NCBI RefSeq assembly: GCF_000717055.1 | Contig: NZ_JNXI01000002.1 | Span: forward strand, 186,001 to 250,000 | Direction: 5' to 3' | Source of the DNA: Streptomyces iakyrus | GTDB taxonomy: Bacteria > Actinomycetota > Actinomycetes > Streptomycetales > Streptomycetaceae | DNA length: 64,000 nt | In this document: positions 1-21,500 of the stretch, in pieces | How positions within the stretch are numbered: the stretch's first letter is position 1 | Layout of the letters: each line of letters begins with the position of its first letter | Notes under the pieces: model-generated | Told to the model about the DNA's origin: nothing | The model's database searches: none | Seen by the model: only the letters and a program-made list of their open reading frames with translations | Position numbers and translations under genes: made by a program

Positions 1-89
1 ACGAACTCCGCGTCGTCGCCCACGTCGGCGGACAGTGCCAACGAGCGGCTCTGGGAGAGGATCTCCCTGATCTCATCCTTGCTGATCAC
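1..89 (-). CDS. acmD: 4-MHA aryl carrier protein, N-terminal part (cut by window edge)
   Basis: Only the first 29 codons are visible, starting VISKDEIREIL and running off the left edge. A GTG start at 89 is preceded by GGAGGG at 99-104, 9 bases away. The stop of the upstream aryl ligase is only 23 bases away, so the two genes form one operon. The helix-rich start fits helix 1 of a small acyl or peptidyl carrier protein; the phosphopantetheine serine would lie outside the window. In actinomycin producers a carrier protein of about 78 aa, AcmD, sits next to the 4-MHA ligase and presents the aryl thioester to the first condensation domain. The assignment rests mainly on this context, since the family signature is not visible. 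Confidence 0.7.
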   Translation of the reverse strand, partial: MISKDEIREILSQSRSLALSADVGDDAEF

Positions 90-112
90 TGGCGTTTTCC
101 CTCCAGGTGGGG

Positions 113-1480
113 TCACAGGCCGGCGCGGATCGCGTTCCGGTCGCGGACGAGCTTTCCGGTCTTGTTGCGGGGCAGGGCGCGGGCGGCGAAGAACCGCTTG
201 GGGACCTTGACGGCGCTCAGCCGTTCCCGGCACCAGGCGATCAGCTCGCCCGCCTCCGGTGCCGCCTCGCCCCCGACGTACGCCTCGATCACCTCGTGGT
301 GGAGGACCACCGCCTCGGCGACCGCGGGGTGCGCCCGCAGCACGGCCTCCACCTCGGCGAGGTCGACCTTGAGGCCGCCGATGGTGACGAGCGAGTCCAG
401 CCGGCCGAGGATGCTCAGCTCGCCGGTGGCGTCGTCCGCGGCGAAACGGTCGAAGGTGCGCAGCCACCCGTCCACGTAGCGGTCCGGCTGGTCGTCGAGC
501 GGATACGGCGACCGGTCCAGGCGTACGTACAGCTCCTGGCCGACGATCTTCGTCTCGACCCCGGGCACCGTGCTGCCCAGCACCGGCGGCCGCGGCCCGT
601 GCAGCCCGGCCGCGAGCAGGCCGGTCTCGGTCACGCCGTACACCTGGCTCACACGGACCCCGTACTTGCGGTGGAACTCCTCGTACACCTCGACGGGCAG
701 CCGTTCGCCGCCGGTGACGGCGAGCCGGAGCGCGGGCAGCGGGGGCACCTGCGGGGTTTTGGACAGCAGTTCGAAGTGGGCCGGCACCCCGTAAATCGCC
801 ATCGCCCCGGTCTCCCGGGCCGTCCGCAGCACCTCGGCCGGCGTCGGCAGGGGCGGCAGCACCACCGTCGCGCCCTGCCGCAGGGCGTGCAGCACACCGG
901 TGACCAGGCCCATCGTGTGCACGAGGGAGTTGAGCAGCACCAGGCGGTCGCCGGCGCCGGGCAGTTCCGGCAGGGCGGCGTGACGGTCGAGTTCGGCGAG
1001 GAGCGACGCGGGGGTGCGGCCGATCACCTTGGGCCGGCCGGTCGAGCCGGAGCTGAACTGGACGAGGCAGGCGTCGGACGCGGCGGGGCGCCCGGAAGGC
1101 CTGGGGCCGACGCTGAAGGCGACCTCCTCCTCGAACCCGGTCGCCGGCCCCGGGTGCGCGTCGGAGTCGATCACGTACTGGGGCCGGAGCAGTTCGGCCA
1201 GTGGCTCGTACTCGGCGGGTGTCGCCCGGAAGTCGACCAGGAGGACCTGCGCGCCCCGGCTCCACAGGGCGAGCAGCACCCGCAGATAGGTGAGGCTCGG
1301 CCTCATGCGGAGCAGAACGGTACTGTTCTCACCTATTCCCTGTTCGCGGAAGACGCGACCGAGTTCGGCCACCGCGGAACGCAGTTCGGATCTGGATTCC
1401 GCAGTGCGTGAAATTGCCCAGGGCTGCCGGTCCGCACCGGCGTCCAGCAATGATTCACCCCACCAGGACGCGATTGCCAT
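113..1480 (-). CDS. acmA: 4-methyl-3-hydroxyanthranilate:AMP ligase (actinomycin synthetase I)
   Basis: Stand-alone adenylating enzyme of 455 aa. It should activate the chromophore acid 4-MHA as the acyl-adenylate and load it on the neighbouring carrier protein. The phosphate-binding loop [10 protein letters not shown] lies at residues 142-151, VYGVTETG near 286, and the C-terminal LPRNKTGK carries the catalytic lysine at 443. It lacks condensation and carrier domains, as expected for actinomycin synthetase I. The ATG at 1480 is preceded by GAGGGAGAGG on the minus strand. It is transcribed away from the first NRPS gene, with a 254-bp divergent promoter region between them, and continues into the carrier-protein gene. 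Substrate identity is inferred from context: an NRPS pair with the actinomycin specificity code plus tryptophan dioxygenase in the same cluster. Another 2-aminobenzoate-type acid cannot be excluded from sequence alone. Confidence 0.88.
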   Translation of the reverse strand: MAIASWWGESLLDAGADRQPWAISRTAESRSELRSAVAELGRVFREQGIGENSTVLLRMRPSLTYLRVLLALWSRGAQVLLVDFRATPAEYEPLAELLRPQYVIDSDAHPGPATGFEEEVAFSVGPRPSGRPAASDACLVQFSSGSTGRPKVIGRTPASLLAELDRHAALPELPGAGDRLVLLNSLVHTMGLVTGVLHALRQGATVVLPPLPTPAEVLRTARETGAMAIYGVPAHFELLSKTPQVPPLPALRLAVTGGERLPVEVYEEFHRKYGVRVSQVYGVTETGLLAAGLHGPRPPVLGSTVPGVETKIVGQELYVRLDRSPYPLDDQPDRYVDGWLRTFDRFAADDATGELSILGRLDSLVTIGGLKVDLAEVEAVLRAHPAVAEAVVLHHEVIEAYVGGEAAPEAGELIAWCRERLSAVKVPKRFFAARALPRNKTGKLVRDRNAIRAGL

Positions 1481-1524
1481 GCCTCTCCCTCACCGGCTGG
1501 AAGAATCGGGAAGTCAACAGGGTG

Positions 1525-1530
1525 ATTATG
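1525..1530 (-). promoter_or_regulatory. Candidate -10 box for acmA
   Basis: On the minus strand these bases read CATAAT. They lie 44 bases upstream of the acmA ATG and 22 bases downstream (toward acmA) of the perfect palindrome at 1553-1570. No good -35 box is visible at the usual spacing, which would fit an activator-dependent promoter with the palindrome just upstream of the -35 region. The position is inferred. Confidence 0.4.
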
Positions 1531-1552
1531 GGTGCACCAGACGGAAATTCAC

Positions 1553-1570
1553 TGTCCCGCCGGCGGGACA
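1553..1570. promoter_or_regulatory. 18-bp perfect palindrome, probable LmbU-type operator (copy 1)
   Basis: TGTCCCGCCGGCGGGACA reads the same on both strands. It lies between acmA (first codon 73 bases away) and acmB (165 bases away). The identical 18-mer recurs at 27340-27357 in the other divergent promoter region of the cluster. Its centre, CGCCGGCG, matches the palindromic core that I recall being reported for the lincomycin regulator LmbU, and an LmbU-family gene is encoded at 23874. Binding is inferred. Confidence 0.8.
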
Positions 1571-1601
1571 ACCGACGCTGCCCGCGGGCCTGCTCACGAC
1601 A

Positions 1602-1629
1602 TTGACTCCGCGAACCGCCGTGTTAGGTT
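1602..1629 (+). promoter_or_regulatory. Candidate sigma70-type promoter for the NRPS operon
   Basis: TTGACT at 1602-1607 and TAGGTT at 1624-1629 are separated by 16 bases and match the usual vegetative Streptomyces promoter pattern. They would give a leader of about 100 bases before the TTG start of acmB. The palindrome at 1553-1570 ends 31 bases upstream of the -35 box. Confidence 0.55.
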
Positions 1630-1734
1630 CGGGCGGTGCCCGGACACCGGGAAACCGGCTCGCACAACAACCGCTTGCATTCTTCCCGCCGACATATCGA
1701 AATCAGGCGGCGCTACGCAACCGGAGGCTGAAGA

Positions 1735-9572
<7,838 letters not shown>

Positions 9573-9573
<1 letters not shown>

Positions 9574-12500
9574 TGACCCGCGGCAATCTGGTCGACATCC
9601 TCCCGCTGACACCGATGCAGGAGGGCATGCTCTTCCACGCGCTGTACGACGTGGACGGCCCCGATGTGTACATGGTGCAGCAGGTCTTCGACCTCACGGG
9701 TCCGCTGGACCCCGGGCGGCTGCGCGCCGCTGCGCAGGCGCTGGTGACCCGGCATCCCAATCTGCGTGCGGCGTTTCCCCAGGTGACGGACGGTCAGCCG
9801 GTACAGGTGATCCCGGCCGAGGTGGCCGTGCCGTGGACCGAGGAGGACCTGAGCGGGCTGCCGGAGGCGGAAGCGCGCGAGGAGCTGGACCGGCTGGGCC
9901 GGGAGGACCACCGGCGCCGCTTCGACCTGGCGCGGCCCCCGCTGCTGCGGTTCACGCTGGTCCGGCTCGCGGCGGAGCGGCACTGCCTGCTTCTGACCAG
10001 CCATCACATCCTGCTGGACGGCTGGTCGACACCGATTGTGGTCCGGGAACTGTTCACCCTGTACGCCCGTGACGGAGACGCCGGCGCCCTGCCGAGGGTG
10101 ACGCCGTTCCGGGACTTTCTGGCCTGGCTGGGCCGGCAGGACCGGGCGGCGGCCGAGGAGGCATGGCGCCGTGAGCTGGCCGAGGTGGACCAGGCGACCC
10201 GCCTGGCCCCGGCCGATACAGCGCGCGTTCCCCGGCTCCCCGAGCGGGTGGTGACCGAGGCGCCGGAGGAGCTGACCGCGGCGCTGCGAGCGCGGGCGCA
10301 GGGGCTCGGCGTGACGGTGAACACCCTGCTCCAGGCCGCGTGGGGGCTGGTGCTGAGCCGTACGACCGGGCGCCGGGACGTGGTGTTCGGCGCCATCGTC
10401 TCCGGCCGTACCCCGCAGTTGCCCGGCGTGGAGTCGATGGTGGGCCTGTTCATCAACATCGTCCCTGTGCGGGTGCGGGTCGCGCCGGAGCGGTCGCTGT
10501 CGGAGCTGATCGGCGAGGTGCAGCGCGGCCAGTCCGCACTGACCGCGCACCACCATCTGGGGCTGTCGGACATCCAGCGGGCGGCGGGTGTACCGGAGCT
10601 GTTCGACACGATGATGGTGTTCGAGAACTACCCGTGGGACGGGCCCGCACAGGACGTCGCCGCCGGTCTGGGCACCGAGGTGCGGGTGGCTCCGGCCCTG
10701 GAGCGTGGCCGGGACGCCACCCACTTTCCGCTGACCCTCGTCGCCGCGCCGGGCCGGCGGTTGTACCTGCGGCTGGACCACCGCGACGACCTCTTCGACC
10801 GGGCGACCGCGCAGGCTCTGCTTGACCGGCTCCTGCTGGTCCTCACCGCCGTGGCCGAGGATCCCGGCACGCTCACCGGGCGGGTCGACGTGACCAGCGC
10901 CGAGGAGCGCCGTCTGCTGTTGGAGACCTGGAACGACACCCGGCGCGACGGGGAACTGCCGCTGCTGCCCGACTGGTTCCAGGCGCAGGTCGCCGCCACC
11001 CCGGACGCTCCCGCCGTCCGCTTCGGCGACGAGACCCTGTCGTACGCGGAGCTGAACCGGCGCGCCAACCGGCTCGCGCACGCCCTGATCCGGCGCGGGG
11101 TCGGACCGGAGAGCATCGTCGCGCTCGCCCTGCCCCGCTCGTCCGCGCACATCGTCGCCCTGCTGGCCGTCGTCAAGGCCGGCGCCGCGCACCTGCCGCT
11201 CGACCCGGAGCATCCGGCCGCGCGCATCCGGTACATGCTCGCGGACGCCCGCCCGGCCGTCCTGCTCACCGGCGTCGGGACCCGGGCCGCGATACCGGAC
11301 GACGACCCGACTCCCGTGCTGGTCGTGGACGATCCGCGCACCGCCGCCCGGATCGGCGGCTGCCCGGACACCGACCCCTCCCCCGCCGAGCGGCCGCGGC
11401 CGCTGACGCTCGCGAGCCCGGCGTACGTCATCTACACCTCGGGGTCGACGGGCCGGCCGAAGGCGGTGCAGATGACCGGGCTGGGCGTGGCGAACATGCT
11501 GCGCTGGCACCACGACCAGCTCGGTGGCGGCCCCGGCACCCGCACCGCGCAGTTCACCGCGATCAGCTTCGACGTGTCCGTGCAGGAGGTGCTCTCCGCG
11601 CTGCTGTTCGGCAAGACGCTGGTGGTGCCCGACGAGGACACCCGCCGCGATCCGCGGCGCTTCGCCGCCTGGCTCACCGAGCACCAGGTGGACGAGATCT
11701 TCGCCCCCAGCACTGTCCTGGAATCCCTCGCCGAGGCGGCCACCGAGGCGGGCCTGCGCGTCCCGTCACTGGGACAGATCGCCCAGGCCGGTGAGGCGCT
11801 CACGCTCAGCCGGCAGCTGCGGGCCTTCCACGAGCACACCCCGCGCCACCTGCACAACCACTACGGGCCCACCGAGGCCCAGGTCCTCACCGCCCACACC
11901 CTGCCCGCAGACCCCGCCGAATGGCCCGCTGTCGCGCCCCTGGGCCGGCCCATCGACAACGTGCGCGTCTACCTCCTGGACGACGCCCTGCGCCCGGTGC
12001 CGCCCGGCGCGACCGGCGAGCTGTACACCAACACGGTCGGCCTGGCCCGCGGCTACCTCGGCCGGCCCGCGCTGACGGCCCAGCGGTTCGTCGCCGACCC
12101 CTACGGCCGGCCCGGCGACCGCATGTACCGCACCGGCGACCTCGCCCGCTGGACGCCGGACGGGCACCTGGAGTTCCTGGGCCGCGCCGACGACCAGCTC
12201 AAGGTCCGCGGCTTCCGCATCGAGCCCGGCGAGATCGAGGCGGCGCTGACCGAGCACTCCGACGTGGCGCAGGCCGCCGTCCTCGTGCGCCAGGACCAGC
12301 CCGGCGACCAGCGGCTGGTCGCCTATGTGGTGCCCGTCGCGGACCGCGCGCCGGACCCGCACGTCCTGCGCGGCTTCCTGCGGGACCGGCTGCCCGACTA
12401 CATGGTCCCCGCGGCCGTCGTGCCCCTCCCCGCGCTCCCCCTCACTCCCAACGGCAAGCTCGACCGCGCCGCCCTGCCCGCACCCGACCTCACCCGGGGC

Positions 12501-15500
12501 GGCACCGGCCGGGACCCGCACACCCCGCAGGAGCAGATCCTGTGCGATCTGTTCGCGCAGGTCCTGGGCCTGCCCCGGGTCGGTTCCGACGACGACTTCT
12601 TCGACCTGGGCGGCCACTCCCTGCTCGCCACCCGGCTCGCCGCCCGGATCCGGGCCACCTTCGGCGCCGAGACCGGGGTGCGCGCCGTCTTCGAGGCTCG
12701 CACCCCGGCCGCGCTGGCGCAGCGGCTGGACGACAGCGGCCCGGCCCGCCCGGCGCTGACCCGGCGGGCGCGCCCGGAGGTGCTGCCGCTGTCGTTCGCC
12801 CAGCGGCGGCTGTGGTTCCTGCACCAGCTGGAGGGGCCGAGCGCGACGTACAACATCCCGCTCGCGCTGCGCTTCACCGGCGTTCTCGACCATGCCGCGC
12901 TCCGGGCCGCCCTCGGTGACGTCGTCGCCCGCCACGAGAGCCTGCGCACCGTCTTCCCGCAGACCGGCGGCGTCCCCACCCAGCGCGTCCTCGACCCCGA
13001 GGGGGCCGTCCCGCCGCTGCCCGTCACCCGGGCCACCGCGAAGACCCTGCCGGAGCTGCTCACCGCGGCGGCCCGGCACGCGTTCCTGCTGGACTCCGAA
13101 TGCCCGGTGCGGGCCGAGCTGTTCGCCCTCGCGCCCGACGAGCATGTCCTGCTGCTGGTCCTGCACCACATCGCCGGCGACGGCTGGTCGCTGAGCCCGC
13201 TCGCGGCCGACCTCACCCGCGCCTACGCCGCGCGCGCCGAGGGGACCGAACCCGCCTGGCCGCCGTTGCCCGTCCAGTACGCCGACTACACGCTGTGGCA
13301 GAACGACCTGCTCGGCGAGCACGACAACGACGACAGCCTGCTCGCCCGGCAGGTCGCCTACTGGCGGGCCACGCTGGACGGCCTGCCCGAGCAGGTGACG
13401 CTGCCGGGCGACCGGCCGCGCCCGTCGGCCGCCTCGTACGCCGGCGACTATGTCGAGGTGGGGCTGGACGCGGACCTGCACCGCGCCCTCGCCGGCCTGG
13501 CCCGGCGCAACGGCACCACGGTGTTCATGGTGCTCCAGGCCGGTCTGGCCGCGCTGATGACGCGGATGGGCTGCGGCACGGACATCCCGATCGGCAGCCC
13601 GATCGCCGGGCGCACCGACCAGGCCATGGACGACCTGATCGGGTTCTTCGTCAACACCCTGGTGCTGCGCGCCGACACCTCCGGCAATCCGACGTTCACC
13701 CAGCTGCTGCGGCGGGTGCGGGACACGGCGCTGAACGCGTACGCCCATCAGGACGTGCCGTTCGAGTATCTGGTGGAGGTGCTCAATCCGGCCCGCTCAC
13801 TGGCCCATCACCCGCTGTTCCAGGTGATGCTGGCGTTGCAGAACGCGCCGGAGGGCCGGTTCGAGCTGCCCGGGGTGGAGGTCGCGGTCTCCCAGGCGCG
13901 CACCGGCACCGCCAAGTTCGACCTGTTCTTCAGCCTGATGGAACGCACGACGGACGACGGGGCGCCGGACGGCATCGAGGGCGCAGTGGAGTACTCCGGT
14001 GACCTGTACGAACCGGCCACGGTCCGTGCCCTGTTCACCCGCTGGAAGCTACTGCTGGCCGCCGTCGCGGACGCCCCGGACCGTCCGATCGCGGACATCG
14101 ACGTGCTGACGGCCGCCGAGCGCGAGCAGGTCCTGCGCGCGTGGAACGACACCTCGGTGCCGGTCGCGCCGCAGCCGCTGCCGGCGCTGCTGGCGGAGCG
14201 GGTGGCGGCGACGCCCGACGCCGTCGCCGTGGTGGCCGACGGCGCCACGCTGACGTACCGCGAGCTGGACGATCGGGCGAACCGGCTGGCCGGGGAGATC
14301 CTGGCGCACGGCGGCGGGCCGGGCATGGTGGTCGCCCTGGCGCTGCCGCGCACGGAGGTGCTGCCCGTCGCGCTGCTGGCGGTGCTGCGGGCCGGCGCGG
14401 CCTATCTGCCGCTCGACACCGAGTACCCGGCGTCCCGGCTGGACTTCATGCTGCGCGACGCCCGGCCGGCAGTGCTGCTGACCACCCAGGCCACCGGCAA
14501 GCTGGTGCCCGACGTCGAGGGCCTGGCGCGGATCACGCTGGACGACCCGGGGACGGTGGAGGCCGTGCGGGCCCGCCCGGCTGCCCCGCCGCGGGTCCGG
14601 ATCGCGCCGGGGCAGCCGGCGTACGTCCTCTACACCTCGGGGTCGACCGGCACCCCCAAGGGTGTGGTCGTACCGCACGAGGCGCTGGCGAACTTCCTGC
14701 ACGCGATGGGGCGGCTGGTGCCGCTCACCCCGGAGGACCGGCTGCTGGCCGTCACCACGGTCTCGTTCGACATCGCCGCCCTGGAGATCTGGCTGCCGCT
14801 GCTGCGGGGCGCCCGGGTCGTCCTCGCTCCCCGGGACGTGGTGCGGCAGCCGTCGGCGCTGCTGGAGTGGGTGTCCACGCAGGGCATCACCGTCATGCAG
14901 GCGACCCCGTCTCTGTGGCGGACGCTGGTGGCGCACGACCCGGCGCCGCTGCGCGGGCTGCGCGTACTGACCGGCGGCGAGGCGCTGCCCGAGCGGCTGG
15001 CGGCGGACCTGGCCGGGCTGGGCGAGGTGCTGAACCTGTACGGGCCGACCGAGACGACGATCTGGTCGACCGCGAGCCGGGAGACGGGGACGCTGCCCCC
15101 GCTGATCGGCACGCCGATCGACAACACCCGGGCGTACGTGCTCGACGCGCGCCTGCGGCCGGTGCCGCCGGGTGTCGTCGGGGACCTGTATCTCGCCGGG
15201 ACCGGACTGGCCCAGGGCTATCTGCGCCGGGCGGGCCTGACGGCCTGCCGCTTCGTGGCCTGCCGCCACGGGGCACCCGGTGAGCGGATGTACCGCACCG
15301 GGGACCTGGCCCGCTGGACCGGCGACGGGCAGCTGGAGTTCGCCGGCCGCGCCGACGACCAAGTCAAGCTGCGCGGCTTCCGGATCGAGCCCGGCGAGAT
15401 CGAGCGGGTCCTCGACGGACAGCCCGGGGTGCGGCAGGCCGCCGTCACCATGCGCGAGGACCGGCCCGGCGACCTGCGGCTGGTGGCGTACGTCGTGCCC

Positions 15501-18500
15501 GGTACCACGCCGGAGGCGCGGGAAGAGGGCGCGGAGCGGCACCAGCTGGAGGACTGGCGGGTGCTGTACGACTCGGTGTACGCGGGAGCCGCGAAGGCAC
15601 CGTTCGGCGAGGACTTCGCCAGCTGGAACAGCAGTTACACCGGCGAGCCCATCCCGCTCCACGAGATGCGGGAGTGGCGGGCGCACACGGTGCGGCGGAT
15701 CCTGGACCTGCGGCCTCGCCGCGTCCTGGAGCTCGGCGTGGGCACGGGCCTGCTGCTGTCCCGGATCGCGCCGCACTGCGCGGAGTACTGGGGCACCGAC
15801 TTCTCCGAGCACGTCATCGGGGAACTGGGCCGGCACGTGGCGGCCGACGCGGCGCTGCGCAAGCGGGTCACGCTGCGGGTGCAGGCGGCGCACGACCCGA
15901 GCGGGCTGCCGGCCGGGCACTTCGACACGATCGTGCTGAACTCCGTCGTCCAGTACTTCCCCAGCGCCGACTACCTGACCGAGGTCCTCGCCGCCGCGAC
16001 CCGCCTGCTGGCGCCCGGCGGCACGCTGTTCGTCGGAGACGTGCGCAACGCGCGGCTGCTGCGGGCTCTGAAGACCGGTGTCCACGCGCACCGGATGTCC
16101 GGGCCGCCGGACCTCGCAGCGCTGCGCCGAGAGGTCGAGCACGACCTGATGACGGAGAAGGAACTCCTCGTCGACCCGGACTTCTTCGCCGCGCTCGCCG
16201 AGAGACTGCCGGACATCGGCGCGGTAGGCGTGTCGCTGAAGGAGGGGTCCTACGACAACGAGCTGAGCCGTTACCGCTACGACGTGACGTTGCACCACCG
16301 GGGCGCGCGCACGACCGACGTCCGGGACGCCCCCGCGGTGCCCTGGGACGATCTCGGCGGCCTGGCGGCCGTCCGCGCACATCTGGCCGAGCGGCGCCCG
16401 GAGCGGCTGCGGCTGACCGGTGTCCCCAACGACCGGGTCGCGGCCGAACTGGCGCTGGCCGAGGCCATCCGCACCGGGGACAGCCCGGTGGTGCCCGCGC
16501 CCACCGTGGACCTGGCGGACCTGCACCGGCTGGGTGCGGAGCTGGGCTACCGCACGGCGGCGGCCTGGTCGCCGCAGCCCCGCCTGGTCGACTTCGTGCT
16601 GGCCCGCGGGGACGCCCCGCTCACCGGCACCTGCCCGTCGGCGTCCGGGCCGCGCGCCGCGCTGTCGGCCCTCACCAGCGACCCGATGGTGCCGCGCGCC
16701 AACGGCACGCTGATGGCGCGGCTGCGCCGACACGTGGAGCGGACCCTGCCGGCCTCCATGGTGCCCAGCGCGTTCGTGCCGATCAGCGCGCTGCCGCTGA
16801 CCGCCAACGGCAAGCTGAACCGGGCCGCGCTGCCCGCGCCGATGGTGACCGCCGACGGCACCGGACGCGAACCGCGCACCCCCCAGGAGCAGATCGTGTG
16901 CGATCTGTTCGCACAGGTCCTGGGCCTGCCCCGGGTCGGTGCCGACGACAGCTTCTTCGAGCTGGGCGGGCACTCACTGCTCGCCACCCGGCTGATCGCC
17001 GCGATCCGCGCCACGTTCGGCGTCGAGCTGGCCCTGCGGGCGCTGTTCGAGGACGCCACCCCGGCGGCGGTGGCGGCGAGACTCGACAGCGCCGCGCCGA
17101 GCCGGCTGCGGCTCGTCCGCCGGGACCGGCCCGAGCGGCTGCCATTGTCGTTCGCCCAGCGCAGGCTGTGGTTCATCCACAAGCTGGAGGGGCCCAGCCC
17201 GACGTACAACATCCCGCTCGCGCTGCGCCTGACCGGGTCCTTGGACCAGGAGGCGCTGCGGGCGGCACTCGCCGACGTCGTGACGCGCCACGAGAGCCTG
17301 CGCACGGTCTTCCCGGAGAGCGGCGGAGTGCCGTGGCAGCGGGTGCTGGATCCCGCGGAGGCGACCCCGGCGGTGGGGGTGGTGGCCACCGACCAGGAGG
17401 CCCTTTCCGCGCGGCTGGACGCCGCCGCCCGCCAGGGCTTCGACCTGGCCGCCGAACCGCCCCTACGGGTGCGTCTGTTCGCGCTGTCCGCCGAGGAGCA
17501 CGTGCTCCTGCTGGTGGTGCACCACATCGCCGGTGACGGCTGGTCGCTGAGCCCGCTGGCCCGTGACCTGGCCCGGGCGTACGAGGCACGGTGCCGGGGC
17601 GAGGCCCCGTCCTGGGCGGCGCTGCCGGTGCAGTACGCCGACTACACGCTGTGGCAGAACGACCTGCTCGGCGACCAGGGCGACGCGGACAGCCTCTTCG
17701 CCACGCAGCTCGACTACTGGGTGCGGCGGCTGCGCGCCCTGCCGGAGGAACTGCGGCTGCCCACCGACCGTCCGCGGCCGGCCGTGGCCTCCTACCGGGG
17801 CGACTACGTCAGGGTCGGCATCGACGCGGAGCTGCACCGGCGGATCGCGGAGCTGGCCCGTGAGTCCGGCGCGACGGTGTTCATGGTGCTCCAGGCCGGA
17901 CTGGCGGCGCTGCTGTCCCGGCTGAGCGGCAGCTCGGACATCCCCGTCGGCAGCCCGATCGCCGGGCGCACCGACCAGGAACTCGACGACCTGGTGGGCT
18001 TCTTCGTCAACACGCTGGTGCTGCGCACCGACACCTCTGGGCGGCCCAGCTTCCGCGAGCTGATCGCCCGGGTGCGCGACACCGCGCTGGGCGCGTACGC
18101 CCATCAGGATGTGCCGTTCGAGTACCTGGTGGAGAGGCTCAACCCTCCGCGTTCGCTCGGCCGGCACCCGCTGTTCCAGACGATGCTGGCGCTCCAGAAC
18201 GCGCCGGCAGGCTCCTTCCAGCTGCCCGGGCTGCGCGTCGACATCGAGCCGGGGCGCACCGGCTCGGCCAAGTTCGACCTGTTCTTCAGCCTGTCGGAGC
18301 ACCTCGACGACACGGGCGGCGCGCAGGGCATCACCGGCGTGGTCGAGTACGCGAGCGACCTGTACGACGCCGGCACGATCACCGACCTGTTCGACCGCTG
18401 GGTGCGGCTGCTGGCGTCCCTGGTGGCTGCGCCGCACCGGACCATCGGCTCGGCCGATCTGCTCACCGCGCGGGAGAGCCTGCTGCTGGAGCGGCACAAC

Positions 18501-21500
18501 GACACCGACCGGCCCGCGGTCGAGGCCGGTCTGCCGGAGCTGTTCGACGCCCAAGTGGTTGAGCGCCCCGACGCACCGGCCCTGGTGCACGGTGACCGCG
18601 AGATCGGCTACCGGGCGCTGAGCGAGGCCGCCGAGCACGTCGCGGCGGTGCTGGCGCGGCACGGTGTGCGCCGGGCGGACACGGTGGCGCTGCTCATGCC
18701 GCGCTCTCCCGGCCTGGTCGCCGCGGTCCTCGGCATCCTCAAGGCGGGCGCCGCCTATGTGCCGCTTGACCCGCGCTACCCGGCGGCCCGGACGCGGACG
18801 GTACTGGCCGAGACGGGGGCCCGGGTGCTGATCACCGACCGGCCACCGGCGCCGGAGTCGCTCCCGGAGGGCACCACGGTCGTCCTCATCGGCACCGACC
18901 TCGGTGACGGCTTCCTCCCTGGGGATGGCACTCCCGTCGCCGCCCCGGCCGAGCGGCCGGGTCCGGACGACCTGGCGTACATCATGTACACCTCCGGCTC
19001 CACAGGCAGCCCCAAGGGCATCGGGGTCACCCACCGCAACGTGGCCGAGCTGGCGACCGACCCGCGCTGGCGCACCGACGCCCAGCGGCGGGTGCTGCTG
19101 CACTCGTCACCGGCGTTCGACGCGTCGACGTACGAGCTGTGGGTGCCGCTGCTCACCGGTGGCACCGTGGTGATCGGCCCGGACGGGGATCTCGACCTGC
19201 ACGCGCTCGCCGACACGATCGTGCGGCAGCGGGTCACCGGTCTGTGGCTGACCAGTTCGCTGTTCACGCTGGTGGCCGAGAGCATGCCCGCGTGCCTCGC
19301 CGCGGTCCTGCAGGTGTGGACCGGCGGTGAGGCGGTGTCACCGCACGCGGTGCGCGCCGTGCTGGCGGCCTGCCCCGGCCTGGTCGTCGTCAACGGGTAC
19401 GGGCCGACCGAGACGACCACCTTCGCCGCGAGCTGGCCGGTCGAAGCGCTGCCCGCCGACGCCACGTCGGTGCCGATCGGGCGCCCGATGGCCAACACCC
19501 GGCTGTACGTACTGGATCCGGACCTGCGCCCGGTTCCGCCCGGGGTGGTCGGTGAGCTGTACATCGCCGGCACCGGTCTCGCCCGGGGCTATGAAGGCCA
19601 GGCGGGCCTGACCGCCCGGCGGTTCGTCGCCGACCCTTTCGGCAAGCCGGGTACACGCATGTACCGGACCGGGGACCTGGTGCGGTGGACGGCGGATGGC
19701 GCCCTGGACTACGTCGGGCGCGGCGACGACCAGATCAAGCTGCGCGGCTTCCGCATCGAGCCGGGAGAGGTGGAGAGCGTGCTGCTGCGCCACCCGGCCG
19801 TGGGGCAGGCGGCGGTGCTGGTCCGCGAGGACCGGCCGGGCGATCCGCGCCTGGTGGCGTACGTGGTCCCCGACCCGGAGGCCGCGGAGCACGACGAGAC
19901 GGCCGAGCAGGACCAGGTGCAGGACTGGCAGGGGATCTACGAGTCCTTGTACGCCACGCCGACGGCCGCGTTCGGCGAGGACTTCTCCGGCTGGAACAGC
20001 AGCTACGACTCCGCGCCCATCCCCTTGGAGGAGATGCGCGAGTGGCGCCGTGAGACAGTGGCCCGCATCCGGCGGCTGCGGCCGAGCCGGGTGCTGGAGA
20101 TCGGCGCCGGTACGGGCCTGCTGCTGTCGCGGCTCGCCCGGGACGCGCGGGAGTACTGGGCCACGGACTTCTCCCCGGCGGTCGTCGAGACGCTGCGCGG
20201 TCACGTGGCCTGCGAGCCCCAGCTGCGCGAGCGGGTGCGGCTGCGGGTCCTGGCCGCCCACGAGACCGGGGATCTGCCGGAGGGCCACTTCGACACCGTG
20301 GTGCTCAACTCGATCGTGCAGTACTTCCCGAGCGCCGAGTATCTGCTGCGGGTGATCGAGTCGGCCATGCGGCTGCTGGTTCCGGGCGGCGCCCTGTTCC
20401 TCGGCGACGTACGCGATCTGCGTCTGCACCGCATGCTCACCTCCGCGGCACTGGCCCGCAAGGTGCACGACCGGCACGACCGCGCGAGCCTGCGGCGGGC
20501 CGTCGAGCGCGCCCTGGTGATGGAGAAGGAACTGCTGGTCGCACCCGAGCTGTTCACCGTGCTGGGCGAGCACGTCGACGGCCTCGCGGGTGCCCGGGTC
20601 GAGGTGAAGCGGGGCACCTTCGCCAACGAGCTGACGCGGTACCGCTACGACGTCACGCTCTTCAAGGACGGCGGTACGCCGCTCACCTCGGCGCGCGAGA
20701 TGCCCGTCGTCGCGTGGGACGACGCGACCGGGCTGGCCGGGCTGGACGAGGCGCTCCGCCGAGTGCGGTCGCCGCTGCGGGTCACGGGGGTGCCGAACGA
20801 GCGCCTGGCCGAGGACGCGGCCGTCGAGGCGGCGATCCACGAACACGACCAGGAGGTGCCGGGGGACGCTCCGCCGCTCGCGGCGATGGACGAGCTGGCC
20901 GCCCGGCTCGGCCTCGCCGCGCACGTGACGTGGTCGGCCGATCCCTGCCGCCTGGACGTGGTGTTCACCGAGCGGGATCCCGCGTGTCCGGTGGTCGACC
21001 TGTACCGGCCGCGGTCCCCGCTGGCCACCGGCACGCCGCTGACCCGCTGGGTGCGGGCGCCGCTGACCGCGCGGGCGGCGGGCGCGCTGGTGGGCAGTGT
21101 GCTCGAACACGTACACCGGCAGCTGCCGGAGTACATGGTGCCCGGCGCGGTGGTGCCGCTCAGCCGGCTGCCGCTGACCCGCAACGGCAAGCTCGACCGG
21201 TCGGCGCTGCCCGCCCCCGATCTCGACTCCGGCCTCGACGGCCGCGCTCCGCGGCTGCCGCAGGAAGAGCTGATGTGCGAGCTGTTCGCCGAGGTGCTCG
21301 GCCTGCCCCGGGTCCAGGTCGACGACGACTTCTTCCAGTTGGGCGGCCACTCGCTGCTGGCAGCCCGGCTCAAGGCCCGGATCCGCGCGGCCTTCGGCGT
21401 GGACGTGGGACTGCGCGCGCTGTTCGAGACGCCGACCCCGTCCGGCATGGCCGGACGCCTCCGGACCGCCGCTACCGGCGACGGCTACGAGGTGATGCTG

